Shown: in pieces, positions 1-4,780 of the stretch
Numbering within the stretch: the first letter of the stretch is position 1
Layout of the letters: each line of letters begins with the position of its first letter
Made by a program: the position numbers and the translations under genes
Notes under the pieces: model-generated
Database searches by the model: none
What the model was told of the DNA's origin: nothing
The model's input: the letters and a program-made list of their open reading frames with translations, nothing else
Source: a virus
Length of the DNA: 33,519 bases
Direction: 5' to 3' (one strand)
Virus record (IMG/VR): IMGVR_UViG_3300042540_000947
Location: 1-33,519 of that record

Positions 1-21
1 GTCGGGGCCGGCGGCGCGGCC

Positions 22-64
22 AAAAAAAAAGGGACCACCCGCCGGTTTCACGGCGGGTGGTCCC
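22..64 (-). terminator. Rho-independent terminator of the leftward gene
   Basis: Read on the minus strand, a 14-bp perfect stem (GGGACCACCCGCCG with its complement) closes on a short loop and is followed directly by nine T residues. It begins 10 bases after the stop codon of the leftward gene at 75-1136. This is a textbook intrinsic terminator and makes that gene a self-contained unit. Confidence 0.93.
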
Positions 65-74
65 TCGGTCGGCG

Positions 75-1136
75 CTAGGCGCTTGCGGCAACCTTGCCTC
101 GGCCTCGGCCTCGCGGCGCACTCGGCTTCGGCGCGGAGATTCCGGTGGGATCGGCTGGAGCGCCCGCGAGAGGCTCGGCCTCGGCCTGCTCGGCCTCGAC
201 CTGCTTGCCCTCGGCCTGCTTGCCCTCCTCGGTAGCGTCGAGGTCGACCTCGCCCTGCTCGCCCTCGCCCTCGCCCTCGCCCTCGCCCTCGGCCTCGCTC
301 GTCCAGCTTGCGACTGCCCGCGTGACGAGCGTGACGAGCCACGCCTGATCGGCCTCGGTCATCTCGGCCCGCAATTCGCTTGCAGTCTTGAGCGCCTGCT
401 CCAGCGCACCCTTAGCACGCTTGACTTTGCCCTCGGTCTGCTTGCGCTCGGCCACGCGCTTCTCGGCCTCGGCTTTGGCCTCGGCCTGCTTGCGCTCGGC
501 CTCGGCCTCGGCCTCGGCCATGCGCTCGATCAGCGCCACGCGCTTCTCGGCCTCGGCCTCGGCCTGCTCCGGAGCGAGTCCCTGCTTCTCGGCCTCGGCC
601 AAGGCCTCGGCGTGAGTCTCGGCTTTGACCTGCTCCAGCGCCTCGGCTTTGGCCTGCTCCAGTGCCTCGGCCTCGGCCTGCTTGGCCTCGGCCTCGCGCT
701 TCTGCCGTTCTTCCTTGGCAGTAGTCGAGACCTGCGCCTTGTCGGTATTGAGAAGCGCGGCCAATTCGTTAACGCCTATCGGCATTCCGATTTCGCCGGT
801 TTCGTCAGCCGTGATGTTGAACAGTTGCTCAACGATTTCAGTGCGAACCGTCTTGTGCACCTTGGGGAATTTCTCGGCACTGGCGAGGTGGCTGTAGTAG
901 GCCACCGGGCTGTTCCAGACCTGCTTGCCCTCGGCGTCGACGATCCGCGCCCAAGCTTGCCGCCGGTGAAGATCGACGATTTTCAGCGCAGCGGCATGGA
1001 ACGCGCCGATCAGTTCACCTGCTTTGTTCTCGGCGTGCTGCATTGCGTCGATGAACGCCTGCTCAAGTTGAGCATCTGTCATCTCGGTCTGGCGCTGCAC
1101 TTCGGTTCCGCTGTTGGTTGTGCCCATTTGCTTCAT
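75..1136 (-). CDS. Ala/Glu-rich coiled-coil protein with HTH-like segment, unknown function
   Basis: A 353-aa protein. The start ATG at 1136 is chosen because AGGAGA lies 11 bases upstream; longer in-frame versions lack such a site. Residues 20-145 look globular and include a helix-turn-helix-like stretch near 119-140 (IGVNELAALLNTDKAQVSTT). Residues 140-270 are a long A-E-A-E-K coiled coil encoded by repeats of the GGCCTCG type. An E-G-E-G acidic run follows near residue 300, and the end is a short basic G-R-G-R-G tail. The gene has its own promoter, a long leader and a strong terminator, and it points away from all other early genes. The context would suit a regulator or a DNA/capsid-associated protein, but neither is shown. 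The very repetitive coding DNA suggests expansion by slippage. Confidence 0.85.
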   Translation of the reverse strand: MKQMGTTNSGTEVQRQTEMTDAQLEQAFIDAMQHAENKAGELIGAFHAAALKIVDLHRRQAWARIVDAEGKQVWNSPVAYYSHLASAEKFPKVHKTVRTEIVEQLFNITADETGEIGMPIGVNELAALLNTDKAQVSTTAKEERQKREAEAKQAEAEALEQAKAEALEQVKAETHAEALAEAEKQGLAPEQAEAEAEKRVALIERMAEAEAEAERKQAEAKAEAEKRVAERKQTEGKVKRAKGALEQALKTASELRAEMTEADQAWLVTLVTRAVASWTSEAEGEGEGEGEGEQGEVDLDATEEGKQAEGKQVEAEQAEAEPLAGAPADPTGISAPKPSAPRGRGRGKVAASA

Positions 1137-1168
1137 GATTTCTGATTTCTCCTGAATGAGAGTGTCTA

Positions 1169-1190
1169 GGGCATAGCGGTTGCTATGCCC
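1169..1190 (-). promoter_or_regulatory. Leader hairpin upstream of leftward gene
   Basis: GGGCATAGC and GCTATGCCC form a perfect 9-bp stem with a 4-base loop, 32 bases upstream of the ATG at 1136 in the transcript of the leftward gene. The position matches that of the 19-bp palindromes in front of other genes, but the sequence is different. Confidence 0.6.
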
Positions 1191-1312
1191 TTGGGTACTT
1201 CGTCCGGTTGCTATCTGCGGTGCAAGGGCGGTATGTGCGGCCTCAGTAGTGCTCCGCTCGCCCGGTCGCTTTGTCCCGGCTCCGCTCGGCCCGTGCGGGC
1301 CGAACAAGAGCG

Positions 1313-1341
1313 ATATTGCCTGATCAGCGAATGTTTGTCAA
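1313..1341 (-). promoter_or_regulatory. Promoter for leftward coiled-coil gene
   Basis: On the minus strand TTGACA (1336-1341) is followed by a 17-bp spacer and CAATAT (1313-1318). The flanks (CCTATTGACAAAC, then GG before the -10) match the rightward promoter at 2296-2324, so this is a member of the same promoter family. It predicts a leader of about 170 bases for the gene at 75-1136. Confidence 0.7.
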
Positions 1342-1376
1342 TAGGCGATTTGTCGCACCTATTGGGGTGTTGCGTT

Positions 1377-1395
1377 TCGCAACAGGCGCTCGCCC
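1377..1395. repeat. 19-bp palindrome, copy 1
   Basis: GTGTTGC-GTTTC-GCAACAG. First of two copies carried on the 77-bp tandem repeat. Confidence 0.8.
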
Positions 1396-1443
1396 TCGGC
1401 CCTCGGCCCTCGCCCTCGCCCTCGATTTGTCGCACCTATTGGG

Positions 1444-1462
1444 GTGTTGCGTTTCGCAACAG
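1444..1462. repeat. 19-bp palindrome, copy 2
   Basis: GTGTTGC-GTTTC-GCAACAG, identical to the copy 67 bp upstream because both lie on the tandem repeat. Confidence 0.8.
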
Positions 1463-1501
1463 GCGCTCGCCCTCGGCCCTCGCCCTCGCCCTCGCCCCGA
1501 A

Positions 1502-1517
1502 TCGAACAGCCGTTCGA
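1502..1517. promoter_or_regulatory. LexA (SOS) box 1
   Basis: TCGAAC-AGCC-GTTCGA matches the established mycobacterial LexA operator TCGAAC-N4-GTTCGA at all 12 defined positions. Host LexA should bind here and release after DNA damage. The promoter it controls is not certain; a second box lies 28 bp downstream. Confidence 0.85.
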
Positions 1518-1529
1518 CCAGGCCCTATG

Positions 1530-1545
1530 TCGAACGCACGTTCGA
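1530..1545. promoter_or_regulatory. LexA (SOS) box 2
   Basis: TCGAAC-GCAC-GTTCGA, a second perfect mycobacterial SOS box. The centre-to-centre distance to box 1 is 28 bp. A plausible ribosome binding site (AGGAGGGG, 1567-1574) and an ATG at 1587 lie just downstream to the right. Confidence 0.85.
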
Positions 1546-1586
1546 GCCGGCAAGTACCGTGAGGTAGGAGGGGCACCTACCCATAC

Positions 1587-1751
1587 ATGTATCGGAAGGC
1601 GCGCGCCCACGGACATCGGAAGGCGCGCACGGACATCGGAAGGATCGCGCACGGACATCGGAAGGCGCGCCCTCGCACGGACATCGGAAGGATCGCGGAC
1701 ATCGGAAGGCGGCGGGGGTATTGCGAAACACAACACTTAGAAGCCGCTTGA
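1587..1751 (+). CDS. Possible Arg-rich 54-aa ORF in the repeat region
   Basis: ATG at 1587 follows AGGAGGGG by 12 bases and reads 54 codons straight through the iteron cluster. The product is strongly basic, with repeats of R-T-D-I-G-R and H-G-H-R-K-A-R. The stop TGA lies inside the -35 element of the next promoter, as for the WhiB gene at 4526-4780. It could be an SOS-controlled small protein, but the frame may be open only because iterons without stops are repeated. I lean towards non-coding. Confidence 0.25.
   Translation: MYRKARAHGHRKARTDIGRIAHGHRKARPRTDIGRIADIGRRRGYCETQHLEAA
1591..1709. repeat. Iteron-like cluster of GGACATCGGAAGG
   Basis: Five perfect copies of the 13-mer start at 1611, 1631, 1653, 1679 and 1697. 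A partial copy (ATCGGAAGG) is at 1591. Start-to-start spacings are 20, 22, 26 and 18 bp, near two helical turns. The links between copies are CGCGC or ATCGC. Closely spaced direct repeats like these are typical of replication-initiator or partition-protein binding sites. Confidence 0.85.
1718..1736. repeat. 19-bp palindrome, degenerate copy
   Basis: GTATTGC-GAAAC-ACAACAC. It lies between the iterons and the -35 element of the promoter at 1748, so a bound protein could affect that promoter. Confidence 0.6.
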
Positions 1752-1776
1752 CAGGTGTCGGGACTGCCCGTAACGT
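1748..1776 (+). promoter_or_regulatory. Rightward promoter of the first small-gene block
   Basis: TTGACA (1748-1753), 17-bp spacer, TAACGT (1771-1776). The spacer does not share the CTGACCTGG element of the other promoters in this window. It lies 60 bp upstream of the first small rightward gene at 1836. Confidence 0.65.
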
Positions 1777-1835
1777 AGTCCACATCAGCGCAATCCAGCG
1801 CAGCCCCACGACAGCAGAGAGAGAGGTCATTCATC

Positions 1836-1931
1836 ATGGCCGAATGGATTTTCTTCGGAATCGGCGCCCTCGGCGGCGGCGTTTTCGCTCAAGCCTGGTA
1901 CTTCCCGGCTTCCCGCACCAACCGCCGCTGA
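1836..1931 (+). CDS. 31-aa single-TM peptide
   Basis: ATG at 1836 is preceded by the purine-rich AGAGAGAGAGG. The 31-aa product has a hydrophobic Gly/Phe-rich segment (residues 4-23, with W-I-F-F-G-I-G-A-L-G-G-G) and a basic end (S-R-T-N-R-R), fitting a tiny inner-membrane peptide with its C-terminus in the cytoplasm. It is the first gene after the promoter at 1748 and is followed by a palindrome hairpin. No family recognised. Confidence 0.6.
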   Translation: MAEWIFFGIGALGGGVFAQAWYFPASRTNRR

Positions 1932-1955
1932 GGCGCGGGCGCGGTTCGGGCCGGG

Positions 1956-1974
1956 GTGTTGTGATTCGCAACGC
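1956..1974. repeat. 19-bp palindrome in extended hairpin
   Basis: GTGTTGT-GATTC-GCAACGC. Flanking CGGGCCGG and CCGGCCCG extend the stem (about 1947-1983). It lies 25 bp after the preceding stop and 50 bp before the next start. Confidence 0.75.
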
Positions 1975-2024
1975 TCCGGCCCGATTCACTTTCACACACT
2001 GGATTCAGATCGGAGGATCGCATC

Positions 2025-2192
2025 ATGCACGAACCGGGTTTGGCCGCGAGAGCGGCAGCGGAGGGTGCCCTCGCGGCTGCGAGGGCAGCGGCGCAGGCGC
2101 AGCCTGCTATCGACTGGATTTGCGATCGGGGCGGTCTGCACGGCGTCGGTTCGGCGTGCGACTGCACCGACGATGACGACGAAGTTCTCTAA
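2025..2192 (+). CDS. 55-aa Ala-rich protein with acidic tail
   Basis: ATG at 2025 has GGAGG eight bases upstream. The product begins with an alanine-rich helix (about residues 7-28), then D-W-I-C-D-R-G-G-L-H-G, two more cysteines (C-D-C) and an acidic end (T-D-D-D-D-E-V-L). The three cysteines and one histidine could bind a metal, but no known family is recognised. An intrinsic terminator follows 30 bp after the stop, so this ends the first small operon. Confidence 0.65.
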   Translation: MHEPGLAARAAAEGALAAARAAAQAQPAIDWICDRGGLHGVGSACDCTDDDDEVL

Positions 2193-2222
2193 GCGTCTTG
2201 AGCGGGGCCGGGCAGTCGGGAA

Positions 2223-2263
2223 GGGCGGGGTTTGTTGCGTTTCGCAATGCCCCGCCCTTTTTT
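2223..2263 (+). terminator. Intrinsic terminator built on the palindrome
   Basis: GGGCGGGG pairs with CCCCGCCC around a core TTTGTTGC-GTTTC-GCAATGC, followed by six T residues. The 19-bp palindrome core is at 2232-2250, so here the repeat serves as the upper stem of a terminator. Confidence 0.9.
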
Positions 2264-2295
2264 GCGTTCCGGCCCGACCCATGATTAATGCCTTA

Positions 2296-2324
2296 TTGAC
2301 AAACAGGCTCTGACCTGGTAATAT
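2296..2324 (+). promoter_or_regulatory. Family promoter P2
   Basis: TTGACA (2296-2301), 17-bp spacer containing CTGACCTGG, and TAATAT (2319-2324). It drives the small-gene block from 2504. Spacer and flanks are nearly identical to the promoters at 4777 and 10887, well beyond the -35 and -10 hexamers. Confidence 0.85.
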
Positions 2325-2342
2325 AGTAGTTGGAAGTCAGGA

Positions 2343-2384
2343 GTGGGCCTTTCGCCCACCGGGTGTTGTTGTGAATCACAACAC
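2343..2384 (+). promoter_or_regulatory. Tandem leader hairpins including a palindrome
   Basis: Just downstream of the predicted transcript start, GTGGGC-CTTTC-GCCCAC (2343-2359) is followed by GTGTTGT, an 8-base loop and ACAACAC (2363-2384). In the second hairpin C7 is replaced by T and its partner G by A, so pairing is kept. Confidence 0.7.
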
Positions 2385-2387
2385 CCG

Positions 2388-2489
2388 AAAAAAATCTTCC
2401 CAGTCGAAAAAAATCGGCCGGGAAAAAATCCGCGCCGAAAAAATTTCGGCCGGAAAAATCCGGTGTTGTGTTTCACAGCACCCAAAAAA
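2388..2489 (+). other. A-tract array in the 5' leader
   Basis: Six A-tracts of five to seven bases (centres near 2391, 2410, 2425, 2440, 2456 and 2486) are embedded in small inverted repeats such as GGAAAAAATCC and CGAAAAAATTTCGG. Four successive intervals are 15-19 bp. This stands out sharply in a GC-rich genome and lies between P2 and the gene at 2504. No coding potential is apparent. Confidence 0.7.
2463..2481. repeat. 19-bp palindrome, variant
   Basis: GTGTTGT-GTTTC-ACAGCAC. It ends 22 bp before the ATG at 2504. Confidence 0.7.
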
Positions 2490-2503
2490 TGAGAGGGACA
2501 GCA

Positions 2504-2749
2504 ATGTCCGATCAGAAAACCGTCCGACCGCTCGACGTCATCGCCCGGGATATCCAGCGGAGCTGGAAAAAGCCCTACTTCGGTGCCGTTCCGTACCTCA
2601 ACGCGATGCACATGCTCCGCAGCGTCAACGACAGCTACGGCTACGACGACGGCCGCGGCATTGTGCTCTACTTCCTCTCCAACGCCTCGACGTGGCGCGG
2701 CGAGGACGCCAAGAGGATCAAGGCCGAACTCAAGGCTCTCGTCAAGTAG
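2504..2749 (+). CDS. 81-aa phage protein, unknown
   Basis: ATG at 2504 is chosen over an upstream ATG because GAGAGGGA sits six bases ahead, and because the same leader plus ATGTCCGAT start recurs at 3415 and 3933. The product begins M-S-D-Q-K and is soluble and mixed-charge, with aromatic residues (S-W-K-K-P-Y-F, Y-G-Y-D-D-G) and a basic helical C-terminus (E-D-A-K-R-I-K-A-E-L-K-A-L-V-K). No motif allows a functional call. It is the first gene after P2, hence probably early, and is followed by a strong palindrome hairpin. Confidence 0.75.
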   Translation: MSDQKTVRPLDVIARDIQRSWKKPYFGAVPYLNAMHMLRSVNDSYGYDDGRGIVLYFLSNASTWRGEDAKRIKAELKALVK

Positions 2750-2764
2750 TTCCCGCAGTCAGCG

Positions 2765-2795
2765 GGGCCGGTGTTGTGGAACACAACACCGGCCC
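2765..2795 (+). terminator. Palindrome-based hairpin, possible attenuator
   Basis: GGGCCG + GTGTTGT-GGAAC-ACAACAC + CGGCCC, a perfect 13-bp stem with a 5-base loop and no T-run. The arms carry the compensated change C7 to T with G13 to A. It starts 15 bp after the stop at 2749. Confidence 0.7.
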
Positions 2796-2856
2796 GCGCC
2801 GTCACCCCAGGGCAATCCGTCCCTGGGGGAAGGGAAAAACAACGAGAGGGACAGCA

Positions 2857-2940
2857 ATGTCCAAAAAGGAAAATCCGAACGCGGTCTACCTGGGCCGCGC
2901 TATCGCCGCGACGGATGTTCGCCGTGGCGGTGCCCGATGA
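2857..2940 (+). CDS. 27-aa peptide
   Basis: ATG at 2857 follows GAGAGGGACAGC, the same ribosome-binding context as the gene at 2504. The basic peptide reads M-S-K-K-E-N-P-N-A-V and ends R-G-G-A-R. Its stop overlaps the next start as ATGA (2937-2940), so it may mainly couple translation to the following gene. Between the upstream palindrome and this ATG lies a second hairpin (CCCCAGGG / CCCTGGGG, 2805-2828). Confidence 0.55.
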   Translation: MSKKENPNAVYLGRAIAATDVRRGGAR

Positions 2941-3158
2941 AGCGGGGCAGTGTCGCCACCGTGCAAACGTCGGTGGAGCGCCGCCAGCGTGCGCTGCTAA
3001 GCCAGATCGCCACGCAGCGGGCGATCCTGGCGCGTGCGGAGGCACGGCTGGCCGAGCTGACCGCGGAGTTGCATGACGCAGCACCGGGCGCGTACAGCCA
3101 GATGCTCAAGCAGCGCACCGCCGAAATCCTGCGTGCCAGGACGGAGGTGGCGTCGTGA
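2937..3158 (+). CDS. 73-aa coiled-coil protein
   Basis: ATGA overlap with the preceding gene sets the start at 2937. The 73 residues are almost all helical with heptad-like spacing (E-R-R-Q-R-A-L-L-S-Q-I-A-T-Q, then A-R-L-A-E-L-T-A-E-L), indicating a short coiled coil and probable oligomer. No catalytic motif is seen. The stop overlaps the next gene by GTGA, so three genes from 2857 are translationally coupled. Confidence 0.65.
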   Translation: MKRGSVATVQTSVERRQRALLSQIATQRAILARAEARLAELTAELHDAAPGAYSQMLKQRTAEILRARTEVAS

Positions 3159-3313
3159 GGTGCAGCAAGGATTCCGGCCTCATCGCACTGATCCGCGGTG
3201 CAGCGCCCGACGTGCGTTACGTCGGGCGCTGCGCCGACTGCGGCACCGCGACGGAGCCGACGAGTTTGGCGTCAGCCCATCTGGCGTTGAACGCCCATTA
3301 CCGATCCCGCTGA
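3155..3313 (+). CDS. 52-aa putative zinc-binding protein
   Basis: GTG at 3155 overlaps the upstream TGA. The product has C-A-D-C near residues 26-29 and two histidines 13 and 19 residues further on (A-H-L-A-L-N-A-H-Y). This C2H2-like spacing fits a small zinc finger. It could bind nucleic acid or a host protein. No named family is recognised. Confidence 0.6.
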   Translation: MRCSKDSGLIALIRGAAPDVRYVGRCADCGTATEPTSLASAHLALNAHYRSR

Positions 3314-3318
3314 CGCAA

Positions 3319-3355
3319 GCGGCCGGGGTGTAGCGATTCGCAACACCCCGGCCGC
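3319..3355 (+). terminator. Palindrome-based hairpin after zinc-finger gene
   Basis: GCGGCCGGG + GTGTAGC-GATTC-GCAACAC + CCCGGCCGC. The 19-bp core is at 3328-3346, with one mismatch in the stem. No strong T-run follows. A second hairpin (CCACAGC / GCTGTGG, 3366-3385) lies between it and the next start. Confidence 0.65.
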
Positions 3356-3414
3356 TTTCGCCGCTCCACAGCAATTCCGCTGTGGGGTTAGGGAAACAGA
3401 GAGAGGAAACGGCC

Positions 3415-3750
3415 ATGTCCGATCGGACTAGCCATCGCCGCCGTGCGCGGCAGAATCACGCCAAGCAGGCCCGCGCTGGGATCGCCCAGCAGTTGCGCGA
3501 CCTGGACGAGAAGTTCGGCGTGACTTCGCACGTCCAGATGTGCGATAAGTGCGACCGCGGTCGGTTCGAGACGCAGTACGGCGATCTGCTGCTGTGCTGG
3601 ACGTGCCGCGAGGCGTTCCCGGTGTTGCAGCCGTGGCGCATCGACCCGGAATCCGGCGAGGCGATCGACACGCGCACCGGCAAGCCGTTCGTCTTCGATG
3701 ACGAGGCCGTCGAGCCGATGCCGACGCGGCACCTTCGGGTGGTCCGCTGA
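3415..3750 (+). CDS. 111-aa zinc-ribbon protein
   Basis: ATG at 3415 has GAGAGGAAA upstream and the ATGTCCGATC start shared with other genes in this block. Residues 8-20 are strongly basic (H-R-R-R-A-R-Q-N-H-A-K). C43-x2-C46 and C61-x2-C64 form a four-cysteine zinc ribbon. A D/E-rich tail follows (T-G-K-P-F-V-F-D-D-E-A-V-E). A basic N-terminus plus a zinc ribbon suggests nucleic-acid binding. No closer family call is possible. Confidence 0.7.
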   Translation: MSDRTSHRRRARQNHAKQARAGIAQQLRDLDEKFGVTSHVQMCDKCDRGRFETQYGDLLLCWTCREAFPVLQPWRIDPESGEAIDTRTGKPFVFDDEAVEPMPTRHLRVVR

Positions 3751-3824
3751 TGTGGGGCTTCGTCGTCATGTCGCTGATGTTCTGGGCGATCATCCTGTGG
3801 ATTTTCGCCCTGTTCGCCAAGTGA
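3750..3824 (+). CDS. 24-aa single-TM micropeptide
   Basis: ATG at 3750 shares its A with the TGA of the zinc-ribbon gene. Nearly the whole product is one hydrophobic helix (V-V-M-S-L-M-F-W-A-I-I-L-W-I-F-A-L-F) ending in A-K. Comparable one-helix peptides occur at 1836, 4157 and 9315, so membrane micropeptides are a theme of this region. Confidence 0.55.
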   Translation: MWGFVVMSLMFWAIILWIFALFAK

Positions 3825-3841
3825 CTTTCCCCTGCTGACAG

Positions 3842-3878
3842 TCGGGCCGGGCGTTGCGACATGCAACACCCGGCCCGA
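3842..3878 (+). terminator. Palindrome-based hairpin
   Basis: TCGGGCCGG + GCGTTGC-GACAT-GCAACAC + CCGGCCCGA. The core is at 3851-3869 with one mismatch. A second hairpin with loop AATCCC lies at 3887-3906, as in the two preceding intergenic gaps. Confidence 0.65.
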
Positions 3879-3932
3879 TTGCCGCTCCACGGCAATCCCG
3901 CCGCGGGGTAAGGGAGAAAGAGAGGGGCACGC

Positions 3933-4160
3933 ATGTCCGATCAGACGGATTTGCTGCTTGAGCAATTCACTGCTGGAGAACGGGTCGAGTTGCATCCGGC
4001 GACGGATCGCCGGATGCGCGGCGACCGCTTCGGCACTGTCGTCAAGCTCGGCCGGCGCTACGTCCATGTGGCGTTGGACGTTTCCGGTCAGACTCGCCAG
4101 TTCGCGCCGGAGAACGTGATGAAGCTGTGCACCACCGTGTCGAAGGTGCGTGGCCTGTGA
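3933..4160 (+). CDS. 75-aa protein with small beta-barrel-like pattern
   Basis: ATG at 3933 lies in the repeated start context (AGAGAGGGGCACGC, then ATGTCCGATCAG). The middle has alternating hydrophobic residues around glycines (R-F-G-T-V-V-K-L-G-R-R-Y-V-H-V-A-L-D-V), suggesting a small SH3- or KOW-like barrel. This is a guess from pattern alone. It is followed by two overlapping genes at 4157 and 4219. Confidence 0.65.
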   Translation: MSDQTDLLLEQFTAGERVELHPATDRRMRGDRFGTVVKLGRRYVHVALDVSGQTRQFAPENVMKLCTTVSKVRGL

Positions 4161-4222
4161 CGGCGTATCTGGTGGGCGCGCTGTTGGGCTTGCTGTATCT
4201 CATGGCGGGAGGCGTGCTGTGA
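4157..4222 (+). CDS. 21-aa single-TM micropeptide
   Basis: GTG at 4157 overlaps the upstream TGA, and the peptide's own TGA overlaps the next GTG. The product is one hydrophobic Leu/Gly-rich helix (A-Y-L-V-G-A-L-L-G-L-L-Y-L-M-A-G-G-V-L). The tight coupling on both sides is the main evidence that it is real. Confidence 0.45.
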   Translation: MTAYLVGALLGLLYLMAGGVL

Positions 4223-4428
4223 TCGTGTTGCGTTTGCAGTTCATCGCCGGTCAGCGTCCGTGGGAGCGTTTGGAGTTCCCGAACTGCCGCGCGGCGCGCA
4301 GCTACCTGTTGCAGACCGAAAAGCAGGAGGGCGCCCGCCGGGAGGGCACCGGCACCGAGGGCAGGCTGGTGCGCGGGAAGGGTTCGGGCAAGCGTCTGGT
4401 GGCGCTGTACGAAATCTCCGAGGTCTAG
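4219..4428 (+). CDS. 69-aa basic protein, unknown
   Basis: GTG at 4219 overlaps the micropeptide stop. The product starts M-I-V-L-R-L-Q-F-I-A-G, contains R-A-A-R-S-Y-L-L-Q and a Gly/Arg/Lys-rich loop (R-E-G-T-G-T-E-G-R-L-V-R-G-K-G-S-G-K-R), and ends V-A-L-Y-E-I-S-E-V. It is net basic with no known motif. A strong terminator follows 10 bp after its stop, closing the block that began at P2. Confidence 0.65.
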   Translation: MIVLRLQFIAGQRPWERLEFPNCRAARSYLLQTEKQEGARREGTGTEGRLVRGKGSGKRLVALYEISEV

Positions 4429-4438
4429 GCCTCCCCGA

Positions 4439-4480
4439 GGGGCGGGGTGTTGCATTTCGCAATGCCTCGCCCCTTTTTTT
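4439..4480 (+). terminator. Intrinsic terminator built on the palindrome
   Basis: GGGGCGGG and its complement enclose GTGTTGC-ATTTC-GCAATGC (core 4447-4465), followed by seven T residues. It ends the transcription unit that began at 2296. Confidence 0.9.
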
Positions 4481-4525
4481 CGTTTCGCTCACGTTCGCGC
4501 CGGCGAGGTGGGGACAATTCTCTTT

Positions 4526-4780
4526 GTGGCTGGGAACACGTGGCGTTTGCGCGCTGCGTGCGCTGGCAAGCCGACGAGTCTGTGGTTTGCGACGGGCAAT
4601 GCCAGCATGGGGCACGCGAAAAGGGTGTGCAGCGCCTGCCCGGTGATAGAGCAGTGTTTGGCTTTCGCGTTGGACAACGCTGAGCCGTATGGCGTGTGGG
4701 GAGGGTTGTCCGCCGCGGAGCGCCGGAAGCTGGCGAAGGAAAGCCGTAGGCCAACCTCTCACGATAACTTACCCTATTGA
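4526..4780 (+). CDS. WhiB-family iron-sulfur transcription regulator
   Basis: An 84-aa WhiB-like (Wbl) protein. C12, C35, C38 and C44 (C-x22-C-x2-C-x5-C) are the four ligands of the [4Fe-4S] cluster. G-V-W-G-G (56-60) is the family's beta-turn, followed by the basic helix E-R-R-K-L-A-K. Wbl proteins bind the major sigma factor and reprogramme transcription. Phage versions such as TM4 WhiB are known to interfere with host WhiB2 and superinfection. GTG at 4526 is preferred because GAGGTGGGGA lies 11 bases upstream; GTG 4508 is an in-frame alternative. The stop TGA lies inside the -35 hexamer of the next promoter. It sits after a terminator with no clear promoter of its own. Confidence 0.9.
   Translation: MAGNTWRLRAACAGKPTSLWFATGNASMGHAKRVCSACPVIEQCLAFALDNAEPYGVWGGLSAAERRKLAKESRRPTSHDNLPY

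Larger units (their letters stand above)
1347..1500. repeat. 77-bp tandem direct repeat, two copies
   Basis: Copy one spans about 1347-1423 and copy two about 1424-1500. Each begins GATTTGTCGCACC, contains one 19-bp palindrome, and ends in runs of the hexamer CCCTCG with slightly different counts. The same hexamer recurs inside the leftward gene at about 258-296. The structure implies a recent duplication. Confidence 0.85.
1137..1835. other. Divergent intergenic control region, about 700 bp
   Basis: No confident gene lies here. From left to right it holds the leader hairpin and promoter of the leftward gene, a 77-bp tandem duplication carrying two palindromes, two LexA boxes, a cluster of five to six 13-bp iterons, one degenerate palindrome and a rightward promoter. 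Such packing of repeats and operators between divergent transcription units is typical of a phage regulatory switch or an origin or partition site. The sequence alone does not decide which. A weak Arg-rich reading frame at 1587-1751 is listed separately. Confidence 0.8.

Noticed and set aside
57-1145. 362-aa Leu/Gly-rich frame on the plus strand
   Set aside because: Antisense of the leftward coiled-coil gene. The repeat DNA keeps several frames open; the minus-strand frame has a ribosome binding site, promoter and terminator, this one does not.
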